From Halanaerobiales bacterium (lineage in GTDB: Bacteria; Bacillota; Halanaerobiia; Halanaerobiales; Halanaerobiaceae), in contig JADQBT010000002.1 of NCBI GenBank assembly GCA_016278485.1, positions 291,601 to 355,600 on the forward strand: 64,000 nt of DNA. The letters are read 5' to 3'. Positions within the stretch are counted from its first letter, which is position 1, and the number at the start of each line of letters is the position of its first letter. Both the position numbers and the translations under genes were made by a program. Positions 9,848 to 18,171 of the stretch are shown here, in pieces. The notes under the pieces were generated by a model, which was not told the DNA's origin, did no database searches, and saw only the letters and a list, made by a program, of their open reading frames with translations.

Positions 9848-9874
9848 ACACTTTATATTTCAAATCATATATTA
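9848..9874 (+). promoter_or_regulatory. Candidate sigma-K-type promoter of the YjcZ-like gene
   Basis: AC at 9848-9849, a 16-base spacer and CATATATTA at 9866-9874 match the mother-cell sigma-K pattern (AC, about 16 bases, CATANNNTA) known from Bacillus. The match is by eye and such A+T-rich patterns also arise by chance. The downstream gene belongs to a spore-associated peptide family, which fits. Confidence 0.4.
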
Positions 9875-9908
9875 TAGTAAATCACTTACAGAAAGAGGAG
9901 GGTAAGAA

Positions 9909-9989
9909 ATGTCAGGTTACAATGATAATTATACTTTTATTATCTTTCTGATTTTAATTCTATTATTACTTGGCGGTTGGGATTATTAA
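9909..9989 (+). CDS. Tiny YjcZ-like spore-associated transmembrane peptide
   Basis: A 26-residue open frame. It starts MSGYNDNY, continues with one very hydrophobic helix of about fourteen residues, and ends GGWDY. The MSGY start, single helix and size match the YjcZ family of small sporulation membrane peptides, typically annotated as YjcZ family sporulation protein. The ATG has AGGAGGG at good spacing, there is a candidate sigma-K promoter 35 bases upstream, and a strong terminator follows eleven bases after the stop. It is therefore a complete monocistronic unit. Function is unknown beyond association with spore formation in relatives. Confidence 0.82.
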   Translation: MSGYNDNYTFIIFLILILLLLGGWDY

Positions 9990-9998
9990 AAGATTCTA

Positions 9999-10023
9999 GG
10001 GGGAGGAGTTATCCTCCCTTTTA
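9999..10023 (+). terminator. Terminator of the YjcZ-like gene, possibly bidirectional
   Basis: GGGAGGA (10001-10007), four-base loop and TCCTCCC (10012-10018) form a perfect stem followed by TTTT. On the minus strand the same hairpin lies just past the HD-GYP stop codon, so it may serve both genes. Confidence 0.85.
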
Positions 10024-10025
10024 AT

Positions 10026-11069
10026 TTATTCTACTATCACTAAATCTAATTTTTTCATTAAATTTATAATCTCATAATTTTTTTTAGAAAACTTTTTATC
10101 AATCACTTTCACAACTGGTCTTGTCGGATAATTCCGATTTTGTTCTTTTACTATAGCGTTTTTACCATTACTTAACTTTATTGTAGTACCATTTGGATAA
10201 ATAGCTATATTTTGGACAAACTTCATTACAAATTTTTTATCAAATTGAATACCACCATTTGAAATTAAGAACTCAACTGCATCATGAGTTGACCATCTTT
10301 CACGATAAATACGATTACTTGTTAAGGCATCAAAAACATCAGCAACAGCAGCTATTCTTGCAAAAGAATGTATTTCATCTCCATGTAAATTACGTGGATA
10401 ACCATTACCAGTAAATTTTTCATGGTGTTGTAGGACAACAGCTCTTGAGACACTACTCACTTCAAAATGATCTTTAAGTTTATCATAGCCAAGTCTTGGA
10501 TGCTCCTGCATAATTTCATATTCTTGATCTGTTAAACTAGCTGGCTTATTATTAATATTATCTGGAATAAATACCTTCCCAATATCATGTAATAATGCCC
10601 CTACTCCCAGATCTTGCAACTCAAATTTATTTAATCCCAGATGTTTTCCCAGCATCAATGATAAAACAGCAACATTTACACAATGAGAAAAAATATAAGA
10701 ATCATATGAACGGATATCAAGTAAATTATGCATTATATCATCAGATGAAAATATTTTATTAATTATTTTGTCAATCGTCTCCTTAATAATATCCAGATTT
10801 ATATTTTTTTCATCTGCAATATTTTCCATTGTCATTTTAACTACTTTTTTACTATTTTCACGTGTTTGATCATCTATTAACCCTTTAACTACAATATCTT
10901 CAGAATCTTCATCATTAATATATACATATGTAATACCAATTTTTAACAATCTCTCTTTATAGGTAGTTAAATTACTTATACCTTTATTAAGCATAATATG
11001 GCCACCATGATAGACAGGTCGTGCCAATTCCATGGAATTATCAATCTTTTCTGTTTCAATCAAGCGCAT
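10026..11069 (-). CDS. HD-GYP domain phosphohydrolase (likely cyclic-dinucleotide phosphodiesterase)
   Basis: A 347-residue cytoplasmic protein. Residues from about 120 on form an HD-GYP domain with LLHDIGK, the LQHHEKF histidine pair, the GNGYP motif, FARIAAVADVFDAL and a C-terminal QFDKKFVMKF. HD-GYP enzymes hydrolyse cyclic di-GMP or related dinucleotides. The N-terminal 100 residues lack a recognisable REC, PAS or GAF motif and may be a small sensor region. The ATG at 11069 has AGGATGGTG upstream. The gene is divergent from yraN; a TTGGCA-N16-TATAGA pair in the 165-bp gap is only a weak promoter candidate. Confidence 0.88.
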   Translation of the reverse strand: MRLIETEKIDNSMELARPVYHGGHIMLNKGISNLTTYKERLLKIGITYVYINDEDSEDIVVKGLIDDQTRENSKKVVKMTMENIADEKNINLDIIKETIDKIINKIFSSDDIMHNLLDIRSYDSYIFSHCVNVAVLSLMLGKHLGLNKFELQDLGVGALLHDIGKVFIPDNINNKPASLTDQEYEIMQEHPRLGYDKLKDHFEVSSVSRAVVLQHHEKFTGNGYPRNLHGDEIHSFARIAAVADVFDALTSNRIYRERWSTHDAVEFLISNGGIQFDKKFVMKFVQNIAIYPNGTTIKLSNGKNAIVKEQNRNYPTRPVVKVIDKKFSKKNYEIINLMKKLDLVIVE

Positions 11070-11233
11070 AGTTTACACCATCCTTACAAAGCAAAAAGAT
11101 ACAACCTGTTTATTATATTTCTATATTCTGTCTATAATTCCTGCCAAACAAATTATAAAAGCTAAAAAGAATTTTGCAGGAAATTCCATTAATGTAAAGA
11201 ATTATTAATAATAGTAGCAAATGAGGTGATAAA

Positions 11234-11596
11234 TTGACATATCAACAAAAAATTGGTAAGTTAGGTGAAGAAATCGGGACTAATTATCTAATCAAACACA
11301 AATATCAAATATTTGCGAAAAACTACTACACAAAATATGGTGAAATAGATATAATAGCTAAAAAAAATGATCTACTCATATTCATTGAAGTAAAAACTCG
11401 GACAAACAATAAATTCGGTGATGGTAAAGAAAACATACTTAGAAATAAAGACAATTTCATGAAAACTACTATGCAATTTTTAAATAACAACCAAGCTCAA
11501 TTAAATGAAATTAATCATTTAAGGTTTGATGCATTAATTATTATGTTAAACAAAACACGCTATAAAGTTGAGCACCTAAAAAACATATTTTCCTGA
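11234..11596 (+). CDS. yraN: YraN/UPF0102 endonuclease-fold protein
   Basis: A 120-residue member of the UPF0102 family, which has a restriction-endonuclease-like fold and no firmly established role. The family signature is clear: an N-terminal GKLGEEIGTNYL helix, then GEIDIIAKKND and IFIEVKTR, supplying the Asp and Glu-x-Lys residues of a PD-(D/E)XK site. The start is a TTG at 11234 with GAGGTGAT upstream. It is followed after fourteen bases by comM. The same pair is commonly found between rnhB and dprA, but here both are on the opposite strand from those genes. Confidence 0.88.
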   Translation: MTYQQKIGKLGEEIGTNYLIKHKYQIFAKNYYTKYGEIDIIAKKNDLLIFIEVKTRTNNKFGDGKENILRNKDNFMKTTMQFLNNNQAQLNEINHLRFDALIIMLNKTRYKVEHLKNIFS

Positions 11597-11610
11597 AGGG
11601 AGTTTTGCAG

Positions 11611-13122
11611 ATGTATGCAAGTGTTAAAGCCTCAGCTATACATGGGCTGAATGCAATACCTGTAAATGTTGAAGTTGATTTGGCCCTGGGTTTGCCTGCT
11701 TTTGATATAGTGGGATTACCAGATAGTTCAGTTAGAGAATCTATTAAAAGAGTCAGAGCTGCCATTAAAAACTCGGGTTTTGCTTGGCCGGTAAAAAAAA
11801 TAACCGTAAATTTAGCACCAGCCAATATGCGGAAAATTGGACCTCACTTTGATTTAGCTATCGCGACTGGTATTTTAATTGCCTCTGGGCAAATATCAGC
11901 AGAAAAATATCAAGATTATATAATTTTGGGAGAATTATCCTTATCCGGTAAAGTTCAGTTTGTATCAGGTCTATTACCAATGTTAATCAATGCCATGAAT
12001 AATAAATCACCTGGAGTCATTATACCCACAGCAAATCAACAAGAAGCAGCCTTAATTAAAAAACTAACAACAATAGAAATAGCTCATTTAAAAGATTTAG
12101 CAAAACTCACCCAGCTTAAAAAAGATAATATAAATAAAATAAATAATTTGCAAACTGCTACTAAAGCACCAGATATGTCAGATATAATCGGCCAACAAGA
12201 TGCCAAAAGAGCCATAGAAATAGCCTCTGCTGGAAATCATAACCTCTTATTAATTGGTCCACCTGGTTGTGGTAAAACATTACTTGCCAAGAGCATAGTT
12301 ACAATCTTACCCCAACTTAAGCAAAAACAATTTTTAGAAGTAGCTGGAATCTATAGTATTGCTGGCGAATTAGATAAATTAAATTTTTCTACTAAAGATA
12401 GACAATTGTTAGCACCACACCACAGCATAACTGCAGCTGGTCTTATTGGAGGAGGGAGCAAACCAAAACCAGGTCAAATTAGTTTAGCTCATCAAGGAGT
12501 ATTATTTTTAGATGAACTACCTGAATTTAAAAATAGAGTTCTAGCCCAACTACGAGAACCACTTGAAGAAAAAGTAATTAGATTAATCAGACATAACAAA
12601 CATACTACTTATCCTGCTAACTTTTTACTAATATCTGCAATGAACCCTTGTCCCTGTGGTTATTATGGTGATGAACATAGAAACTGCAAATGCAAACCAC
12701 ACAATATAGAAAAATATCGTTCTCATATTTCTGGACCACTACAAGATAGAATCGATATCCAAATTGAGTTACCATCACTTACTCCTGAAGAAATAATGAA
12801 AAATAAAACAAGTGAAAGATCTGCCGTTATCCGCAAACGAGTCATTGCTGCTCGCCAGTTACAATTAGACCGCTACAAAGATTATAAACTAACAAATAAT
12901 AGTGAATTAAAAAGTGATTTATTAGATAAATTTTGTAAACTAAATCCTAGAACAAAAAAAATTGCCTACCAAGCTATTCAAAAATATAGTCTAAGTATGC
13001 GTTCCTACACAAAAATTTTGAAAACAGCCAGAACAATAGCTGATCTGGCCAAACATAAAGATATTAAAAATGAAGACTTTTTAGAAGCACTAGCTTATAG
13101 ATGGTTTGATCTAAAATGGTAA
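11611..13122 (+). CDS. comM: ComM/YifB-type Mg-chelatase-like AAA+ ATPase
   Basis: AAA+ helicase related to magnesium chelatase; ComM promotes branch migration during transformation in some bacteria. The 503-residue protein has the N-terminal chelatase-like fold (MYASVKASAIHGL, VGLPDSSVRESIKRVRAA). It continues with Walker A GPPGCGKTLLAKS (about 217), Walker B LFLDELPEF (about 298), a four-cysteine insertion (PCPCGYYGD, then CKC) and a sensor region near DRIDI. The ATG at 11611 lies eight bases after AAGGGAG; an in-frame TTG two codons earlier is too close. Its stop codon abuts the convergent queT stop with no base between. Confidence 0.94.
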   Translation: MYASVKASAIHGLNAIPVNVEVDLALGLPAFDIVGLPDSSVRESIKRVRAAIKNSGFAWPVKKITVNLAPANMRKIGPHFDLAIATGILIASGQISAEKYQDYIILGELSLSGKVQFVSGLLPMLINAMNNKSPGVIIPTANQQEAALIKKLTTIEIAHLKDLAKLTQLKKDNINKINNLQTATKAPDMSDIIGQQDAKRAIEIASAGNHNLLLIGPPGCGKTLLAKSIVTILPQLKQKQFLEVAGIYSIAGELDKLNFSTKDRQLLAPHHSITAAGLIGGGSKPKPGQISLAHQGVLFLDELPEFKNRVLAQLREPLEEKVIRLIRHNKHTTYPANFLLISAMNPCPCGYYGDEHRNCKCKPHNIEKYRSHISGPLQDRIDIQIELPSLTPEEIMKNKTSERSAVIRKRVIAARQLQLDRYKDYKLTNNSELKSDLLDKFCKLNPRTKKIAYQAIQKYSLSMRSYTKILKTARTIADLAKHKDIKNEDFLEALAYRWFDLKW

Positions 13123-13575
13123 CTAATTATTTAAATGGAACTTTAAATATTTAATTAAAGGATAACCAAGCAAAAAGACCACAAGAGCTTCACTTAAACT
13201 TATCTGAATCACAGTAATCCAATACGGAATTCCAAATAATAGATGTAAATATATACTAATTAAAAAACCATTAAATAAAATAGGACTTAAATAAGCAAAA
13301 ATATTATCGCGATAGCGATAAGTAAAGTATGCTGCAATTAAAGTGACTAAGCTTCCACCCACTATATCTATTAAACCAAGACCACCAAATATATTTGCAA
13401 AAAGAACACCAATAAATAGCCCGGGAATAGCCTCAGGATAAATAATTGGCAAAACTGTTAATGCCTCAGATGCCCTAAATTGTAATGGCCCAAAACTAAT
13501 CGGGGCTAATAAGTAAGTAATTACAATATAAAGACCAGCAATTACAGCTGCACGAACGATTTTTTTCGTATTCAT
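13123..13575 (-). CDS. queT: QueT-family transporter (queuosine precursor uptake)
   Basis: A 150-residue membrane protein with about five helices and the family signature GPLQFRASEALTVLP, followed by IPGLFIGVLFANIFGG. QueT proteins are ECF-type substrate-binding S components predicted to import queuosine precursors. They need the general ECF energising module, which is not in this window. The ATG has AGGAG upstream. The gene follows rnhB after only thirteen bases, so it shares that operon and leaves no room for the preQ1 riboswitch that often precedes queT elsewhere. Confidence 0.85.
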   Translation of the reverse strand: MNTKKIVRAAVIAGLYIVITYLLAPISFGPLQFRASEALTVLPIIYPEAIPGLFIGVLFANIFGGLGLIDIVGGSLVTLIAAYFTYRYRDNIFAYLSPILFNGFLISIYLHLLFGIPYWITVIQISLSEALVVFLLGYPLIKYLKFHLNN

Positions 13576-13588
13576 TTCTTCTCCTTTC

Positions 13589-14371
13589 TTAAGAAACGGA
13601 TTCTTTAACTATATTAAAAGAATAACGGTGGATGGGAGTGGGGCCATTTCTTTTCAAGGCTGAAATATGTTCAGCCGTTCCATAACCTTTATTTGATAAA
13701 AAATTATAAGCAGGATAGACTTGATGATATTGTTCAATAATTTTATCTCTAGTTACCTTGGCAATAATTGAAGCAGCTGCAATAGCATTTACTCTACTAT
13801 CACCACCAATTATAATTTCTTGTTCTATTTCTAGATCTGGTATTTCCACATTACCATCAACTAAAACAAGGTCAGTTTTCACTTGTAGATCATTGATTGC
13901 CCTTTCCATAGCAAGTAAAGATGCATGATAAATATTTATCTCATCAATTTCTTGGCTAGCAACACTTCCTGTTGCTACTGCTAAAGCCTTTTCTTTAATT
14001 TCTATAAATAATTGATCTCTTTTGCTGCTACTTAATTTTTTCGAATCATCAAGACCAATTATTTTTGTTGCTGGATCAAGTACAACAGCGGCTGCAATAA
14101 CCGGACCAGCAAGTGGACCACGCCCTGCCTCATCAACTCCGGCAATATAATGGTAACCTTTTTCTAAAAACATTTTCTCTAATTGAGCCATTTTGAGCCA
14201 TTTTTGTTCTAATGCCTCAAACCTCTCTTTTTTTCTAGTTAATTGAGTTGCAATTTTTTGGACACCAATCCGTTTATCCTTAGCTAGTTTATTAATTAGT
14301 TCAATTGTAGGTTCCTGCTCATTGAGCTGATTTTTAATTTCAGCAATTGTCAGCTCAGATAAACTCTTCAT
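13589..14371 (-). CDS. rnhB: Ribonuclease HII
   Basis: Cleaves the RNA strand of RNA-DNA hybrids and single ribonucleotides misincorporated into DNA. The 260-residue protein has a 70-residue N-terminal helical extension, as in Bacillus RnhB, then GVDEAGRGPLAGP with the catalytic Asp80-Glu81. GLDDSKKLS, VLVDG and the C-terminal NKGYGTAEHISAL, GPTPIHRYSF follow. The start abuts the rbgA stop codon (ATTTATAAATG), consistent with coupling. Order rplS-rbgA-rnhB is conserved in Firmicutes. Confidence 0.96.
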   Translation of the reverse strand: MKSLSELTIAEIKNQLNEQEPTIELINKLAKDKRIGVQKIATQLTRKKERFEALEQKWLKMAQLEKMFLEKGYHYIAGVDEAGRGPLAGPVIAAAVVLDPATKIIGLDDSKKLSSSKRDQLFIEIKEKALAVATGSVASQEIDEINIYHASLLAMERAINDLQVKTDLVLVDGNVEIPDLEIEQEIIIGGDSRVNAIAAASIIAKVTRDKIIEQYHQVYPAYNFLSNKGYGTAEHISALKRNGPTPIHRYSFNIVKESVS

Positions 14372-15229
14372 TTATAAATCACCCACTGTTCCTGATAACT
14401 TTTCGAGAGTCAATCGTCCCAAATTACCATTGCGATAATCATTAATAATAAGTTCAGCTGCCCGATTCCGATCAACTTTTCCCCCACTCATCATGCAACC
14501 TCTTCTTTTTCCAATAATCTCTAAAATATCATAGGGCTGTTCAGTATCTATTTCTATTTGATAAGCATTTTCTAGTGTTTTAATATTTATATCATTAATG
14601 AATTTTATTAACCGATAAGCTGCCATTTCAAAATCAAAAACGTCTTTATTAATGGCACCAGTTAAGGCAAGTTTATAAGCAGTGTCTTCATCAGAAAAAC
14701 TCGGCCAAAGTATACCAGGTGTATCTAATAACTTTATTTTCTTGCCAACATTAATCCATTGCCGACCACGCGTTACCCCTGGCTTATTGCCTATATTTGC
14801 AACTTTACTACCAGCAAGTGCGTTAATCAAGGCAGATTTACCAACATTAGGTATACCAATAATCATCACCCGTACTGCCCTTTCATTTCTTCCTTTTTTA
14901 GCTAACTTATCATTAATTTTATCTCTTTCAACCTCGAGAAGATGCCGTAATTGACCTAAACCCTGTTTTTCAATTGCATTAACTGCAAGTGTAGGATTTT
15001 CATTTTTAAAGTAGTCAATCCAATCTTTTGTCATCTGCTTATTAGCCAAATCCATTTTATTAAGTACTATTATTTTTTCTTGATCAACTAATAAATCATT
15101 TAAATCTGGATTTACACTACTGCCAGGAATTCTGGCATCAAGTAGTTCAATCACCAGATCCACAAGTTTTAAATCTTTCCCCACTATTCTTTTCGCTTTA
15201 GCCATATGTCCAGGATACCATTGAATCAT
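14372..15229 (-). CDS. rbgA: Ribosome biogenesis GTPase RbgA (YlqF)
   Basis: Circularly permuted GTPase needed for late assembly of the 50S subunit. The G motifs are in permuted order: G4 NKMD (57-60) comes before G1 GIPNVGKSALIN (125-136), the G2 threonine in GVTRG and G3 DTPG (about 169). The N-terminal MIQWYPGHMAKA is diagnostic of YlqF. The 285-residue length is normal. The ATG at 15229 has GAGGT upstream. A terminator separates it from rplS, although read-through is likely given the short gap. Confidence 0.96.
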   Translation of the reverse strand: MIQWYPGHMAKAKRIVGKDLKLVDLVIELLDARIPGSSVNPDLNDLLVDQEKIIVLNKMDLANKQMTKDWIDYFKNENPTLAVNAIEKQGLGQLRHLLEVERDKINDKLAKKGRNERAVRVMIIGIPNVGKSALINALAGSKVANIGNKPGVTRGRQWINVGKKIKLLDTPGILWPSFSDEDTAYKLALTGAINKDVFDFEMAAYRLIKFINDINIKTLENAYQIEIDTEQPYDILEIIGKRRGCMMSGGKVDRNRAAELIINDYRNGNLGRLTLEKLSGTVGDL

Positions 15230-15255
15230 TTATCTAACCTCACTATTATTTAAGA

Positions 15256-15291
15256 TAAAAAGGGTGGAGGAAAAATCCTACACCCTTAACA
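15256..15291 (-). terminator. Terminator or attenuator after rplS
   Basis: On the minus strand AAGGGTGTAGGA and TCCTCCACCCTT pair with one mismatch around a TTTT loop and are followed by TTTTTATCTT. It lies just after the rplS stop and 30 bases before rbgA, so it may reduce rather than abolish expression of the downstream genes. Confidence 0.85.
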
Positions 15292-15293
15292 TA

Positions 15294-15638
15294 CTAATCT
15301 CTTTTTTCTTTAATTCTAGAAGCCTTTCCACGACGGTCTCTCAGATAATAGAGACGAGATTTTCTTACATCTCCGCGGCGAACGACTTTGAATTCAGCAA
15401 TTTTTCTTGAATGAACTGGAAAAGTTCTTTCAACACCAACACCATTAGATATTTTTCTTACGGTAAAAGACTCATTAAGTCCCCCACCATTTCTTTTAAG
15501 AACAACACCTTCATAAATTTGAAGTCTTTCTTTTCCGCCTTCAACAACCCTTACTGCAAGGCGTACTGTATCACCAGTAGCAAATTCAGGAATATCATCC
15601 CGCATCTGCTCTTTTTCTATTTCGTTAATAATATTCAC
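15294..15638 (-). CDS. rplS: 50S ribosomal protein L19
   Basis: Ribosomal protein at the 30S-50S interface. The 114-residue sequence has [39 protein letters not shown]...GVGVERTFP and the basic C-terminal [20 protein letters not shown], all typical of L19. The start is a GTG at 15638 with GGGAGGG at good spacing. It lies last in the rpsP-rimM-trmD-rplS operon. The gap to the upstream SPOUT gene is about 40 bases, too short for the L19 leader RNA known from some Firmicutes. Confidence 0.97.
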   Translation of the reverse strand: MNIINEIEKEQMRDDIPEFATGDTVRLAVRVVEGGKERLQIYEGVVLKRNGGGLNESFTVRKISNGVGVERTFPVHSRKIAEFKVVRRGDVRKSRLYYLRDRRGKASRIKEKRD

Positions 15639-15679
15639 TTTTTACCCTCCCTTCAATTACAAAATAATAGTTTATTAAA

Positions 15680-16261
15680 TTATTCCCACCAAGGAGTAGC
15701 CAACAATCTATCCATGATAATAGATGCAGCACTTCTCACTGAAAGATGATTATAATCACCCCGACCATAGATTGGTGCAAGTAAATAATCACATCGGTCG
15801 AGTATATCCTCTGTTAAACCCCAGCCGGTTCCAAACAAAATTAAAAACGGCCTATTTGAGGAAGCTAATTTCTTTCGCATACTATTAAAACTTACTACCT
15901 CAGAACATTGTTTAGCACTAGTTGCAACAAGATACGGATCTTTACCTGTTTCCATATTGATAGTATCAACTGCTTGCTTAAGATCATCAGCAATATCAAG
16001 TATGGTAAAAGACTCATGCCGATTACTATTATAATCTGCTCCAAACCCACTTGTCCAATAATTCCTCATTTTTTTAACTAGTTTCTGCTGTGAAGCAAGA
16101 TGGTTGACAATAAAGTATTTTTTTATACCAAAAGTTCTGCCAGCCCTAGTAATATCATGCAAATCATAATTAGTGACCGTAGTGGTAATTACTTCTCCCA
16201 ATTTATTATAAACGGGGTTATGAATTAAAGCTAAATATACTGTTGCATTTTCTTTAGTCAT
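15680..16261 (-). CDS. SPOUT-fold RNA methyltransferase (Methyltrn_RNA_4-like)
   Basis: A 193-residue protein with features of the SAM-dependent SPOUT family found next to trmD in several anaerobes and thermophiles. Visible are [19 protein letters not shown] near the N-terminus, the [15 protein letters not shown] knot loop and [16 protein letters not shown] at the C-terminus. The RNA target is not known to me. The ATG at 16261 has AGGTGG five bases upstream; an in-frame GTG at 16270 overlaps that site and is rejected. It overlaps the trmD stop by eight bases, so the two are translationally coupled. Confidence 0.8.
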   Translation of the reverse strand: MTKENATVYLALIHNPVYNKLGEVITTTVTNYDLHDITRAGRTFGIKKYFIVNHLASQQKLVKKMRNYWTSGFGADYNSNRHESFTILDIADDLKQAVDTINMETGKDPYLVATSAKQCSEVVSFNSMRKKLASSNRPFLILFGTGWGLTEDILDRCDYLLAPIYGRGDYNHLSVRSAASIIMDRLLATPWWE

Positions 16262-17006
16262 CTTGACCACCTTTAATTTCTGCTTTAATTTCTTCTAGTA
16301 ATTTTTCTTCTGCTGCTGTTAAACGCTTTTTAGCAAGCAAATCAGGTCTTCTTAACCAGGTTCGCTGCAAAGATTTTTTTTTGCGCCAGAGATCAATTAA
16401 ACCATGATTACCGTTTAACAGAACATCTGGTACCTTTAATCCAGCAAATTCTCTAGGACGAGTATAATGAGGATGTTCCAATAGTCCATTAAAAAATGAA
16501 TCTTTAATACTAGAATTTTCATCTCCCAGAACACCTTTTTTCATCCTAGCTACTGCATCAACAAGCACCATTGCAGGGAGCTCACCGCCAGTTAAAACAT
16601 AATCACCGATAGAAATTTCTTCATCGACCACTAAGTCTCTAACTCGATCATCAACACCCTCATAACGACCACAAATAATTATTAAACCCTCTTCCAAACT
16701 CAGATCTTTAACCATTTTTTGATCCAGTTGTTTTCCTTGAGGGCTCATTAAAATAGTAGTCACATCCCTTTGACGCTTATCATTGATATTCTGCCAAGCA
16801 CGATAAATCGGCTCAGGTTTTAAAACCATCCCCGCTCCACCACCATAAGGTGTATCATCTGTAATATGATGTTTATCATAAGTGTAATCCCTAATATTGA
16901 TTGTATTAATTTCGATTAATTCTTCTTCTCTAGCCCTGGCCAAAATACTTTCACTAAACGGTCCCACAAACATCTCAGGAAAAAGAGTAAGGATGTCAAA
17001 AAACAT
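16254..17006 (-). CDS. trmD: tRNA (guanine-N1)-methyltransferase
   Basis: Methylates G37 of tRNAs reading CNN and some other codons, preventing +1 frameshifts. The 250-residue SPOUT enzyme shows [13 protein letters not shown] at the start, [24 protein letters not shown] with the catalytic-loop residues and [13 protein letters not shown] around the trefoil knot. C-terminal HPHYTRP and RPDLL are also present. The ATG follows AGGAG. Its place between rimM and rplS is conserved across bacteria. Confidence 0.97.
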   Translation of the reverse strand: MFFDILTLFPEMFVGPFSESILARAREEELIEINTINIRDYTYDKHHITDDTPYGGGAGMVLKPEPIYRAWQNINDKRQRDVTTILMSPQGKQLDQKMVKDLSLEEGLIIICGRYEGVDDRVRDLVVDEEISIGDYVLTGGELPAMVLVDAVARMKKGVLGDENSSIKDSFFNGLLEHPHYTRPREFAGLKVPDVLLNGNHGLIDLWRKKKSLQRTWLRRPDLLAKKRLTAAEEKLLEEIKAEIKGGQDD

Positions 17007-17026
17007 AATTACAACTCCTATTATAT

Positions 17027-17536
17027 TTAAAGATCTAATAAACCTTCAATTGGATCAACAATTAGTTTATTGTTAACTAAATCAATTTCACTAATCATTT
17101 CTTTACTGGCTGGAATCATATATTCATTCTCAGCTGAGTGGACAACAAAAATATCAGCTCCACCAGTTGTGATAACTTCAACAATCTCTCCAAGTTCAAA
17201 TCCCTGAAGAGTATATACCTGACAACCAATTATTTCAGAAACATAATAATGGTCTTCTGGTAATAAAAGTTTATCTTCATCAGAAATTAATATCTCATAA
17301 TTTTTAAGAGATATTGCTTCTCCAATATTATTTATCCCCATAAATTTTATAATTACAAATTGTTTATGAAAACGAAGATCTTCAATTTCAAGTTCTAACT
17401 GTTCATTCGCTCTTTTAAGAATAACCTTATTAAGCATAGTAAATCGCTCTGGATAATCAGTTAAAGGTAATACACGAACTTCACCTTTATTACCTTGATG
17501 TTTTGTTATTTTACCGATTTTAGTTAAATTAGTCAG
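17027..17536 (-). CDS. rimM: Ribosome maturation factor RimM, probable CTG start
   Basis: 16S rRNA processing factor that binds ribosomal protein S19. The first in-frame ATG (17437) would give only 136 residues and cut off the conserved N-terminal barrel. Reading upstream in the same frame gives [20 protein letters not shown], the classic RimM opening. The frame is closed by TAA at 17537-17539 immediately before a CTG at 17534-17536, and no ATG, GTG or TTG lies between them. GGTGAG (17541-17546) is well placed for that CTG, giving 169 residues, the normal family length. The PRC-barrel part ([26 protein letters not shown]) is intact. Confidence 0.9.
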   Translation of the reverse strand: MTNLTKIGKITKHQGNKGEVRVLPLTDYPERFTMLNKVILKRANEQLELEIEDLRFHKQFVIIKFMGINNIGEAISLKNYEILISDEDKLLLPEDHYYVSEIIGCQVYTLQGFELGEIVEVITTGGADIFVVHSAENEYMIPASKEMISEIDLVNNKLIVDPIEGLLDL

Positions 17537-17566
17537 TTAACTCACCAACTTTAATATTTTGTCAAT

Positions 17567-17794
17567 CTATTGAATATCTATAATAACTTTCTTACCTTCT
17601 TTAGTTGCAGCGGCTTTTACAACGGTTCGAATTGCTTTTGCGATTCTACCGCGTTTACCAATTACTTTACCCATATCATCATCAGCAACAGAAAGCTCAA
17701 AAATTACTGATTTTTCACCTTCAACTTGATTTACAAAAACTTCTTCTGGTTGGTCAACAATCGATTTTGCAATAACTTCTACCAATTCTTTCAC
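17567..17794 (-). CDS. khpA: KH-domain RNA-binding protein KhpA (YlqC)
   Basis: A 75-residue protein made of one KH domain with the GKVIGKRGRIAKAIRTVV loop that grips RNA. KhpA pairs with KhpB/Jag to control cell division and envelope genes in other Firmicutes. The start is a GTG at 17794 with GGGGG upstream. It lies between rpsP and rimM, the conserved position of ylqC; the neighbouring ylqD gene of Bacillus is absent here. Confidence 0.93.
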   Translation of the reverse strand: MKELVEVIAKSIVDQPEEVFVNQVEGEKSVIFELSVADDDMGKVIGKRGRIAKAIRTVVKAAATKEGKKVIIDIQ

Positions 17795-17809
17795 GGAGTA
17801 ATCCCCCTT

Positions 17810-18076
17810 TTATTCACCATCAGCGTGAAATTTTGCTAAAATACCAGATTTCTTCAAAAGACTACGTACAGTATCAGAAGGTGTAGCACCATTATTCAAC
17901 CACTTCAATGCTTTTTCTTCGTCTATGTTATAAGTAGCAGGTTCTGTTGTAGGATCATAAAATCCAAGTTCTTCCACAAAGCGTCCAGTAGGTGTTCTTC
18001 TAGAATCGGATACAACTAATCTAAAAGAAGCATTACGCTTACTTCCGATCCGCTTAAGTCTAATCTTAACTGCCAT
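17810..18076 (-). CDS. rpsP: 30S ribosomal protein S16
   Basis: Small-subunit assembly protein. The 88 residues start [19 protein letters not shown] and contain [22 protein letters not shown] and a C-terminal [16 protein letters not shown], all diagnostic of S16. The open frame continues upstream to 18094, but AGGAGGTGA directly precedes the ATG at 18076. A 100-bp leader with a 15-bp direct repeat separates it from ffh. Confidence 0.97.
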   Translation of the reverse strand: MAVKIRLKRIGSKRNASFRLVVSDSRRTPTGRFVEELGFYDPTTEPATYNIDEEKALKWLNNGATPSDTVRSLLKKSGILAKFHADGE

Positions 18077-18096
18077 ACTTTCACCTCCTCTCACAA

Positions 18097-18171
18097 AAAT
18101 CTCATCTAAATTACAAAGTTGTCATTTTTGCACTTGGCCATTGAGGCCGGCGCACTAAATCTCATCTAAAT
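18097..18171. repeat. Pair of exact 15-bp direct repeats in the ffh-rpsP spacer
   Basis: AAATCTCATCTAAAT occurs at 18097-18111 and again at 18157-18171 on the plus strand, exactly 60 bp apart. Between them is a short G+C-rich patch with GGCC-ATTGA-GGCC (18136-18148), unusual in this A+T-rich sequence. It may be part of an rpsP leader structure or a relic of a short duplication; I do not recognise it. Confidence 0.6.

Noticed and set aside
11070-11233. Strong promoters in the divergent HD-GYP/yraN gap
   Set aside because: Only weak matches (TTGGCA-N16-TATAGA towards HD-GYP); not listed as features.
13576-13588. A preQ1 riboswitch before queT
   Set aside because: Only thirteen bases separate rnhB and queT; there is no room and no such structure.
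15639-15679. An L19 leader RNA before rplS
   Set aside because: The gap is about 40 bases and I see no stem-loop typical of that leader.
17027-17437. RimM as a truncated or N-terminally deleted protein starting at ATG 17437
   Set aside because: The missing N-terminal barrel is encoded in the same frame directly upstream with a good ribosome site; only the start codon is unusual.
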